This document shows, in pieces, positions 25,907 to 32,566 of a stretch of DNA of 64,000 nt. Position 1 is the first letter of the stretch, and every line of letters begins with the position of its first letter. Origin of the DNA: DASRHD01 sp035485575 (GTDB lineage: Bacteria > Verrucomicrobiota > Verrucomicrobiia > Opitutales > Opitutaceae); assembly GCA_035485575.1 (NCBI GenBank), contig DATHNW010000022.1:1-64000 (forward strand). The letters run 5' to 3'. A program made the position numbers and the translations under genes. Below the pieces are notes generated by a model. The model made no database searches. It worked only from the letters and a program-made list of their open reading frames with translations, and was not told where the DNA came from.

Positions 25907-28837
25907 ATGAACGACTGGCTGCCAAAGTTGATCGATTGGACGAGTCATCAGGACTACGGTTGGTTTCTTGCCGGTTTGATGTGGTGTGCGGTGCTCGTGG
26001 GTGCGTGGGGGCGCGGGCCTCGTCGCGAAGGCCGGGAAGGCTGGCTCATCTGGCTGGCCGGCGCCGGCTTTGTCGAGTCGGCGATCGAGCTGGCGCTTTA
26101 CGCCAACAATTACCATGCGCCTTACTTTGGATGGGATTTTGCCCTCGGCCTGGTTCAGGCGCTCGGCATCGCGGCCTTGTGGTGGCCGCTGGCGGGACAG
26201 CTGACGCCGTCGCGCCCGCAGTTGTGGCGCGCGCTGACCGTGATCGCCGCAGTTTATTTTGGCGTGGCCCGCATGAATGCACCGGTGCCAGGAGGCCTCG
26301 CAGTGGCGTTGGCAGCCGTGGGCGGCGCGTGGGTTGTCGTCCGTTCGGCCGCCGCGGTGCGAGTGCTGGGCGGCCTGCCGCCGCACGAGTTGCGCCGGAT
26401 GAAGGCCGGCCTGCTGATCGTGGCCCTGCTGCCGGTCGTGGCCACCTTCGGCCCGCTCGCCTATGCGTTGGGTGATGGCCGGCGCTGGGTGGATTTTTCG
26501 CCGTTCGAGCTGCCTTCGGCGGTCGCACACATCCTCGCGGCGGGATTGCTCGGCACGGCCTTGTGGGCTCAGCGTCTGCGCGCTGCGCCCGATGCGTCGG
26601 AATCTGCGGCGCAGCGCTGGCGGGCCGACTTGCGGCTGGGCTTTACCATTCTCGTCGTGTGGCTCGTGCTGGGCCTGGCTCTCGCCGTAGCGAACGGCCG
26701 GCAGGCCCGCCATGCCTTCGAGCAGAATTTGTTGCTGCGCGCACGCACGGCTGCCGCGCTGCTTGATCAGGACGCGCTGCGTGTTGCGCTCGGACCGCAG
26801 CTGAAATTAGGCGAAATGCGCATGGGGCGTTTGCATAACGGCCGGCAGGTGGCCGGCGTGCGCATACAATGGGCATTAAGTCCTTCTTTCGAGATCTTGC
26901 GGCGGCAGTTGCAGCATCTGCATGCTGCCAACAACGATGTTGTTTATATTTATTTTGCGACGATCCGCGACGGCAAAATCATCGTTTTGGTTGCTGATGA
27001 TGACCGGCCAAAACAGCTGGCCTGGAGGGTCATCTATCGCGATGCGACGGCGGCTGATGAAGCAATTCTGGCTCAAAAAACGGCCTTTTTTGAAGGCCCC
27101 TTCCGTAACGAATGGGGTGCGCAATTTTCGTCGGTTGCCCCAGTGGTGGATACGGCCTCCAGCCAGCCATTCGGCTGGCTGACAATGACCGTGCCTGCGA
27201 CATTATGGGCCACCTCGTTTGCCACGGCGCGGCTGCAATCGATGGCAGTCACCATGATCGGCGTGGCGATGTGGGTGCTGGCAGTGATTTACCGGTTGCG
27301 CCGCACTGAGCGCGAACTGGCGTTGCAGCGCGCCGAGCATTCGGCGGCGGCCGACCGGGCCAAGAGCGAATTTCTCGCCCAAGTGAGCCACGAAATGCGT
27401 GCGCCGCTGCAGGGCATCTTCGGTTACACCGACCTGCTGGAGATGACGCTGCTCAATTCGCATCAGCAGGATTTGCTGACCAGCCTGCGCGGGCAAAGTG
27501 GACTCATGCTGCGTTTGGCCAATGATCTGGTGGATCTGGGTGCGTTGCAGGCTGGTGCGTTTCGCCTGAATCCGGAAACCGTCGAGCTGCATGCGCTCGT
27601 GAACGAGTGTGTGGATTCCGTCCGACCGCGGGCGGAAGCCAAGGGCTTGCAGGTTTTCTGCACGCTGCATCCGGGAGTGCCCGGGCTGGTGCGGAGCGAT
27701 GGTGCGCGTCTGCGGCAGGTGTTGCTGAACCTGCTGGGCAATGCCGTAAAATACACCCGGGAAGGCAGTGTGAAGCTGATGGTGCAACGCTGCGAGTCGC
27801 TCGCGATGGATGCGGAGGTGCCGGTGTGGGCGCGTTTTGGCGCGTGGGTGGAATTTGCCATCATCGACACCGGCCCCGGCGTCGCCTTGGAAGATCAGCA
27901 GCGTATTTTCCAGCCCTTTGTCCGGCTGGAGCGTGATGTGGCCGAGCAAGGGACGGGTCTGGGCCTTGCGCTGACGGGGCGCCTTTGCCAAGCCATGGGC
28001 GGCAGTGTCCATGTCGAAAGCGATGGGGAGCACGGGTCGAGTTTCATCGTGCGGCTTCCGCTTGGCTCGCCGGACGAGCCGGCCTCGGGGACGCGCAACG
28101 CGGTGGAGCCGGCCAAGGTGGCGTGGCCGGGATTGCGCGTGCTCGTGGCCGATGATAACACACTGGTGCGCGAGATGCTTGTTACATTTTTGCGCGGGCA
28201 CGGGGCGCAGGTCACCGAGGCCAAGGATGGCTTGGAGGCGGTGGAGGAATGCCGCGAGCGCATGTTTGACGTCATTTTGCTCGATGTTTCCATGCCCTGG
28301 CTCAACGGCCATGCGGCGGCGCAGCGGCTGCGCGCGCCGGGTGGCGCGCGTGGCAAGCCGTGGATCATCGGGTTGAGTGCGGACGCCAGGCCGGAGGAGT
28401 CGGCCCGGGCCAAAGCGGAGGGCATGGACTGTTTTTTGGTCAAGCCGATGGCGCTGGCGATGCTGGCCGAGGCGATATCGGCTGCGCCGGCGGCGCACCG
28501 CGTGTGGCTTACGGCGGGGGCAGACACGGCGGAATGCGATGGGCCGCTGCGCGAACGGCTGCTCGAGATTTACGTGCGCGAGACGCCGCGGGTGGTGGAT
28601 GGCTTGCGCGGTGCGGCGCGGGCGCACGACTGGATGGCGCTTTCCTCGCTCGCCCATTACTTAAAGAACAGCGCTGATACGCTGGGTGCGGGACGGCTTC
28701 AGCGCTATTGCCGTGAATTGCAGTTTGCCGCCGAGGCGGCTGATGACGGCCGGGTGGCGCCGTTGCTGGCGGCGGTGGAATCAGCCTCGACCGAGCCGAT
28801 CAATCTGGGCCGGGACCGGCGGCTGGTGCATGCCTGA
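25907..28837 (+). CDS. Membrane hybrid sensor histidine kinase (HK-REC-Hpt)
   Basis: 976 residues from ATG 25907 (a TTG lies one codon upstream). The N-terminal ~270 residues contain several membrane segments. A periplasmic or sensor region runs to about 440, then a final membrane helix (MIGVAMWVLAVIYRL). HisKA carries SHEMRAPL (His near 494), and HATPase shows LLGNAVKYTREG and GTGLGLALTGRLC. The receiver begins LRVLVADDNTLVRE (about 743) with the phospho-acceptor in ILLDVSMPW (near 792). The C-terminal Hpt motif is LAHYLKNSADTLG (His near 916). A phosphorelay protein; its partner is probably the NarL-type regulator that converges on it 16 bp away. Confidence 0.92.
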   Translation: MNDWLPKLIDWTSHQDYGWFLAGLMWCAVLVGAWGRGPRREGREGWLIWLAGAGFVESAIELALYANNYHAPYFGWDFALGLVQALGIAALWWPLAGQLTPSRPQLWRALTVIAAVYFGVARMNAPVPGGLAVALAAVGGAWVVVRSAAAVRVLGGLPPHELRRMKAGLLIVALLPVVATFGPLAYALGDGRRWVDFSPFELPSAVAHILAAGLLGTALWAQRLRAAPDASESAAQRWRADLRLGFTILVVWLVLGLALAVANGRQARHAFEQNLLLRARTAAALLDQDALRVALGPQLKLGEMRMGRLHNGRQVAGVRIQWALSPSFEILRRQLQHLHAANNDVVYIYFATIRDGKIIVLVADDDRPKQLAWRVIYRDATAADEAILAQKTAFFEGPFRNEWGAQFSSVAPVVDTASSQPFGWLTMTVPATLWATSFATARLQSMAVTMIGVAMWVLAVIYRLRRTERELALQRAEHSAAADRAKSEFLAQVSHEMRAPLQGIFGYTDLLEMTLLNSHQQDLLTSLRGQSGLMLRLANDLVDLGALQAGAFRLNPETVELHALVNECVDSVRPRAEAKGLQVFCTLHPGVPGLVRSDGARLRQVLLNLLGNAVKYTREGSVKLMVQRCESLAMDAEVPVWARFGAWVEFAIIDTGPGVALEDQQRIFQPFVRLERDVAEQGTGLGLALTGRLCQAMGGSVHVESDGEHGSSFIVRLPLGSPDEPASGTRNAVEPAKVAWPGLRVLVADDNTLVREMLVTFLRGHGAQVTEAKDGLEAVEECRERMFDVILLDVSMPWLNGHAAAQRLRAPGGARGKPWIIGLSADARPEESARAKAEGMDCFLVKPMALAMLAEAISAAPAAHRVWLTAGADTAECDGPLRERLLEIYVRETPRVVDGLRGAARAHDWMALSSLAHYLKNSADTLGAGRLQRYCRELQFAAEAADDGRVAPLLAAVESASTEPINLGRDRRLVHA

Positions 28838-28853
28838 GCCTTCGCGGCGGGCT

Positions 28854-29492
28854 TCAGAGCGAATCGACGAAGCCGTGCCGGATGGCATAGCGCACCAAGC
28901 CGGCCGTTTCGTGGATGCTGAGCTTTTCCTTTAGCGCGGCGAGATGGTTGGCCACGGTCTTGGCGCTTACATTCAGATGGCCGGCGATTTCCTTTGTGCC
29001 CAGGCCGCTGGCCACGGCGCGCAGGATTTCGCGTTCGCGCGGCGTGAGCGGCCGGTCTGGGTCGACTCCATTCCGCAGCGCGGCGAGCAGCAGCCGGCTG
29101 CTTTCGGGGCAGTAAAATCGCTGGCCAGCCAGCACGGCGGTGAGCGCCTCACGGAACATCTCCAGCGGAGCGCGCTTGAACACAAATCCCTGCACGCCGG
29201 CCTCGCTTGCTTCGCGCACCACATGCTCCTGATCGCTTGAGGTGACCATGAGAAAACGCGTGTGCGGCAGGCGGGCCTTAACCTGTTGCACCAGCACGAT
29301 GCCCGAACCGTCGGGCAGCATCCAGTCGGCGATGACGAGCTCGGGCTTGTGCTCGAAGCAGGCATTGAGACCGGAGGCCACGGAACCGACGGCGGCGGCA
29401 ATCTGCACGCTTGGCTCGAGGCGTACGGCCTCGCTGAGCAGCTGGCGGACCATGGTGTGGTCTTCGACGATGACAAGGCGGGCTGGTTTCAT
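28854..29492 (-). CDS. NarL/FixJ-type response regulator
   Basis: 212 residues from ATG 29492; the open frame extends further upstream but the receiver starts right here (MKPARLVIVEDHTMVRQ). The phospho-acceptor Asp is in VIADWMLPDGSG and the switch residues are in MVTSSDQE and VFKRAP. The C-terminal LuxR-type HTH reads LTPREREILRAVASGLGTKEIAGHLNVSAKTVANHL. Convergent with the hybrid kinase and divergent from two small exported proteins 150 bp away, which are plausible targets. Confidence 0.92.
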   Translation of the reverse strand: MKPARLVIVEDHTMVRQLLSEAVRLEPSVQIAAAVGSVASGLNACFEHKPELVIADWMLPDGSGIVLVQQVKARLPHTRFLMVTSSDQEHVVREASEAGVQGFVFKRAPLEMFREALTAVLAGQRFYCPESSRLLLAALRNGVDPDRPLTPREREILRAVASGLGTKEIAGHLNVSAKTVANHLAALKEKLSIHETAGLVRYAIRHGFVDSL

Positions 29493-29644
29493 GGCACGGA
29501 CGTGGAGACCGGCGGGATTGTGAGTCAACACGAGGCGTGCCACGTCGGCGAGAAATTTACGGGAAATCTTCCCGACCTGATTTCCAACGCGCCCATGGCA
29601 GCCCCCGTAGGGGGCTGATATTCTGACGACGTTCACTCAATTCT

Positions 29645-29839
29645 ATGAAAACTACACTTATCCTCGCTCTTGCCGCAGCCCTTTCATTCGGCTTCGTCGT
29701 TTCCACCAACGCCCGTGCCAACAGCACCACTGCCACCTCCACCTTCAAGGTGGCGGATGACACGACTGATTTCACGCCCGATTTTCCGCCGGATGACGGT
29801 GGCAGCAGCGGTGGTGGCGACAGCAACCACATCGTCTGA
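29645..29839 (+). CDS. Small exported protein A (VAD-DFxPxF motif)
   Basis: 64 residues: signal peptide MKTTLILALAAALSFGFVV, cleavage probably after ARA, then a ~35-residue acidic, glycine- and proline-rich tail. The block STFKVADDTTDFTPDFPP has a counterpart in the next gene (GFQVADANLKDFNPEF). No family is recognised. It is divergent from the NarL-type regulator. A perfect 11-bp hairpin (29855-29880) follows the stop. Likely a real gene because signal peptide and motif are kept in the paralog; function is unknown. Confidence 0.65.
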   Translation: MKTTLILALAAALSFGFVVSTNARANSTTATSTFKVADDTTDFTPDFPPDDGGSSGGGDSNHIV

Positions 29840-29854
29840 GCAAACTTCGACACG

Positions 29855-29880
29855 ATTCGCCCGGCTTTCGCCGGGCGAAT
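29855..29880 (+). terminator. Strong hairpin after small exported gene A
   Basis: ATTCGCCCGGC-TTTC-GCCGGGCGAAT forms an 11-bp stem with a 4-nt loop 15 nt after the stop codon. It lacks a T-tract, so it may be an mRNA-stabilising hairpin or processing signal between genes A and B rather than a true terminator. Confidence 0.55.
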
Positions 29881-29924
29881 CACGGTTCTCGGGATACAAT
29901 GCTACGCAGAAACCAAATCATCCC

Positions 29925-30143
29925 ATGAAAATCACACGTCTTCTTCCTGCTTTTGTCGCCGCGGTGCTCTCGCTCGGTTTGGCGGTCTTCGCCAACACCC
30001 GCACACAGGGCAGCACGGCCCCGGCAGGCTTTCAGGTTGCTGATGCCAATCTGAAGGATTTCAACCCAGAGTTTCGCGATGCCCCCGGGGTGCTTCACAG
30101 CGTTCAGGGCATTGCGGTGGCTGATGCCATCAGCAATCGCTAG
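29925..30143 (+). CDS. Small exported protein B (paralog of A)
   Basis: 72 residues: signal peptide MKITRLLPAFVAAVLSLGLAVFA, then TRTQGSTAPAGFQVADANLKDFNPEF and a short tail. It shares with the upstream gene the signal peptide type, an ARA/N-T-R junction region and the pattern F-x-VAD-x4-DF-x-P-x-F. No family is recognised. ATG 29925 is chosen because it starts the signal peptide. A rho-independent terminator (30174-30212) closes the unit. Confidence 0.65.
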   Translation: MKITRLLPAFVAAVLSLGLAVFANTRTQGSTAPAGFQVADANLKDFNPEFRDAPGVLHSVQGIAVADAISNR

Positions 30144-30173
30144 TCTATCTGCCACATAGTTAATCTTTAGCCC

Positions 30174-30212
30174 AACTCGCCCTACTGAAAAGCCGGGCGA
30201 GTTTTTGTTTTT
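30174..30212 (+). terminator. Rho-independent terminator after small exported gene B
   Basis: AACTCGCCC (30174-30182) pairs with GGGCGAGTT (30195-30203), followed by TTTTGTTTTT. Placement 30 nt after the stop of gene B supports a two-gene transcript ending here. Confidence 0.8.
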
Positions 30213-30850
30213 GCCCCCGAAGCAATGCCAGAAGCGTGGCGTAAAGAATGGGGAATCCCTGAATTTAGGGAAATCTTCCCAAGGGATTTTCTCAAATGCC
30301 CATGGTTTGCATATAGATGGATCATCGCACCGACCGGGAATGGGCTAATTTTTACGCATGCACGCCAAGACGGCCTGAAGACAGGTCTGGCCGACTTGGG
30401 GGCAGTGGGTGCAAACGGCGCGCGGCATGAGTCCGGCGGAGTTTACAGGCAAAGGAAGCTCTTCGCTGCAAGCGGCTGAGAGAGAGGCGCATTGGCGGAT
30501 CTTGAATGCAGGCCACGCCAGGGCGATCAATGCGCCAGAGTTGCGCCACAGGCTGATCCGCCTGCGGGCGGCTGTGCCGTTCAGGGTTATTCCATGCGTA
30601 GGCTGCTCTTTCAGATTCAGCCCTCGCGTTTGTGGCCGGGGCAGGTAACCCGTGATATCCTCCCTATTCCAAATCGGGATACTACCTATAGCACGGGAGA
30701 ATCCCCTATATAGACAGGCTAAACGTGTGTAAATACAGGTCCTAAGGCCGTTATAAACTTTATGGCTTCACATAATATGACGTTATGAGCGCATTCCCGT
30801 TAACTTGCTTGCCAACCATATCATCTCCCATGAATGCAATACTGCCTCCC
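30213..30850. promoter_or_regulatory. Long intergenic region; its right part is duplicated upstream of the next paralog
   Basis: Some 640 bp without a convincing gene. Short frames around 30350-30650 show no family features; one minus-strand frame has a Cys-rich run (CTHCPQ), which may be a decayed remnant. From about 30650 the sequence CGTGATATCCTCCCTATTCC...GGCTAAACGTGTGTAAATACAGG matches the region upstream of the second paralog (about 31356-31420). A TAATAT (about 30773) lies within CATAATATGACGTTATG, a short inverted repeat. This block is the likely promoter of the small gene at 30851. Confidence 0.5.
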
Positions 30851-31249
30851 ATGAATGCGGCCCACGAACATTGTCTCGCTGAGTTGGAGACATTCTTTGC
30901 CGACGCGAAGATTTGCCATGACTGTTCTCCTCTGCTGGAGCATTTGTCCATCCGCCTGGCGGCGCTGGGCTATGCGGCTCAGGTGCAGACGATGGTGGTG
31001 CAGTCACCTGCGGCGGAGTTGTTCGAGGGGCTGTCCCATGGTTTGCTGCTTTACCTCGGCCTGCCGGTGGAAAACGCCGCGGACCGGGCGGTTGAAATCG
31101 CGACTCAAATCGGCACTGCGATCACCGAATTTGCCTGCGACCAGGAGGCTTCTTCCCTCGAATTCACTTCTGATTCGGCAATGGCGTCGGCGGACGAGGA
31201 GGCCAGCATCGAATACGGTTTCGTGGACGCGGCCGTGCCTGCGGCCTGA
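30851..31249 (+). CDS. Small helical protein of unknown function, paralog 1
   Basis: 132 residues from ATG 30851, chosen because the second copy (31508) begins with the same MNA..EYYLAEL-type start. The frame is open further upstream to 30785. No signal peptide, all-helical prediction by eye. The central 75 residues (LSIRLAALG..AQV.T...QSP...LF.GL.HGL.LYLG.PVENAADRAVE.ATQIG) are strongly shared with paralog 2; the C-terminus is a divergent acidic tail. No family is recognised. No clear Shine-Dalgarno precedes either copy. Confidence 0.75.
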   Translation: MNAAHEHCLAELETFFADAKICHDCSPLLEHLSIRLAALGYAAQVQTMVVQSPAAELFEGLSHGLLLYLGLPVENAADRAVEIATQIGTAITEFACDQEASSLEFTSDSAMASADEEASIEYGFVDAAVPAA

Positions 31250-31272
31250 AAATTTATCGTTGTGGTGGCGGG

Positions 31273-31336
31273 AAAAGCCCGTCCGGTCCTGGTCTCGATG
31301 TGGTCGCGTCGAGGGCGCCGGACGGGCTTTAATTTT
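31273..31336 (+). terminator. Long-stem terminator after paralog 1
   Basis: AAAGCCCGTCCGG (31274-31286) pairs over 13 bp with CCGGACGGGCTTT (31318-31330), enclosing a ~31-nt loop with its own TCGA-type pairing, followed by AATTTT. It separates the two duplicated units, so each is probably its own transcript. Confidence 0.7.
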
Positions 31337-31451
31337 CAATTGATGGCGTTAGGACCGTGATATCCCCCCTAGTTCCCAATCAACTTACTCCTATAAAGGG
31401 GTTAAACGTATGTAAATTCTGGATAAACGGTCGATGATGGCGCATAACACA

Positions 31452-31490
31452 TATGTCATAGGCGCTCGCGTCTGACATATATTAAAACTC
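31452..31490. promoter_or_regulatory. Inverted repeat ATATGTCA/TGACATAT upstream of paralog 2
   Basis: ATATGTCA (31452-31459) and TGACATAT (31474-31481) form a perfect 8-bp inverted repeat with a 14-bp spacer. The right arm overlaps a -10-like TATATT (31479-31484) 20-odd bases before the ATG at 31508. This looks like an operator, for repressor or activator binding. Confidence 0.45.
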
Positions 31491-31507
31491 AAAAATATCT
31501 ACCTACC

Positions 31508-31855
31508 ATGAATGCGACCAACGAATATTATCTTGCCGAACTTAAGACATTTTTCACCGACGCCGAAGTCTGCCGTCATTCCTCCCGCCTGGTGGAGCAC
31601 CTGTCCATCCGCCTCGCGGCGCTGGGCGAGGCCGAGCAGGTGCTGACCATCGTGAACCAGTCGCCGGAAGCCGGTCTGTTCGACGGGCTGGCCCATGGCT
31701 TGCAGCTTTATCTCGGCCAGCCGGTGGAAAATGCGGCTGACCGGGCGGTCGAGGTTGCGACCCAAATCGGGAATGCCACCACGGATTTCGCCTTCGACCA
31801 CGAAGCCATCGCCGATTTCTTCTTCCAGCGCGAAACCGTCAGCATGGCGGCCTGA
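31508..31855 (+). CDS. Small helical protein of unknown function, paralog 2
   Basis: 115 residues (MNATNEYYLAELKTFF...). Around 60 percent identical by eye to paralog 1 across LVEHLSIRLAALG...PVENAADRAVEVATQIG. Predicted cytosolic and helical. Conserved Leu/Ala heptad-like spacing could reflect a small helical bundle or dimer. The upstream 5' region is also shared with paralog 1, so gene and control region were duplicated together. It converges with the acid phosphatase gene 3 bp downstream. Confidence 0.8.
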   Translation: MNATNEYYLAELKTFFTDAEVCRHSSRLVEHLSIRLAALGEAEQVLTIVNQSPEAGLFDGLAHGLQLYLGQPVENAADRAVEVATQIGNATTDFAFDHEAIADFFFQRETVSMAA

Positions 31856-31858
31856 GCC

Positions 31859-32548
31859 TCAGGGCTGAGCCGCCATGGCGGCCAGCTCGGCTTTCGCCTC
31901 TCCGAGATCGTGCTGGAAGGCCGGGCTCGCGATAAATTCGCGGACGATGGCCTGTCCCAGCACGCGGCCGGCGTAAATATCTGTTGGGTAATGGGCGCCA
32001 CCCAGCACCCGATGCCAGCCAATGTCTCGGCCAATGGCGAGGAGGGCGTCGCGCTTGGCCGGGAAAAGCTCGGCGAAGACCAGAGCAAAGACGGTGGCGC
32101 GGGTCGAATGACCGCTGGGATAGCTGAAGCTTTTCTCCGGCGTGATGTGCACGAAACGCCGGTCAGTCGTGTATGGGCGCGGGCGTTTCCAGTAATCCTT
32201 GCCGGCATCGATAATCGTTTCGGCTTCCGCCTCCACCTCATGGAAAAGGGCTTCGGTCTTGGGAAATTTTCCGGGCTGAAACCATGGGCCGATAGCTCGG
32301 GCAAACGCAAAGGGGGTGAATTTTGACTCGGCCTTGGCCGCAGCTTCCTCGGCCGGTGTTCGAGCGGAATAAACCGCAAATGCCTCCGCCAAGTCCGCCG
32401 CCTGTTCGGCCGAGCCGGGGGCGGGCGGTGGCGCGAGGAGCGCCACCACGTCGGGCCGGCCGGCCGGCAGATACTGCGCGGCGGCGCGAAATGGCGCCAC
32501 GAGCAGCGCAAAAACCAGAAAAACAGGGAGGATTTTGGCTTGGTTCAT
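31859..32548 (-). CDS. Class A PAP2-type acid phosphatase (exported)
   Basis: 229 residues with a signal peptide ending about residue 24 (FRAAA). The three PAP2 phosphatase motifs are visible: KDYWKRPRP, PSGHST and GWHRVLGGAHYPTD. The family hydrolyses phosphomonoesters in the periplasm by a phosphohistidine mechanism. It lies 18 bp downstream of a TonB receptor gene on the same strand, suggesting uptake of a phosphorylated nutrient followed by release of phosphate. Confidence 0.92.
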   Translation of the reverse strand: MNQAKILPVFLVFALLVAPFRAAAQYLPAGRPDVVALLAPPPAPGSAEQAADLAEAFAVYSARTPAEEAAAKAESKFTPFAFARAIGPWFQPGKFPKTEALFHEVEAEAETIIDAGKDYWKRPRPYTTDRRFVHITPEKSFSYPSGHSTRATVFALVFAELFPAKRDALLAIGRDIGWHRVLGGAHYPTDIYAGRVLGQAIVREFIASPAFQHDLGEAKAELAAMAAQP

Positions 32549-32566
32549 GAGAGGGCAAGCTGAGGG

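Noticed and set aside
27203..28657. 484-aa minus-strand frame inside the hybrid kinase
   Set aside because: Shadow of the kinase's HisKA/HATPase/REC coding sequence; Arg/His-rich with no motif.
30213..30650. Small frames (79-84 aa) as real genes
   Set aside because: No start context, motif or codon bias supports any of them; at most a decayed remnant.
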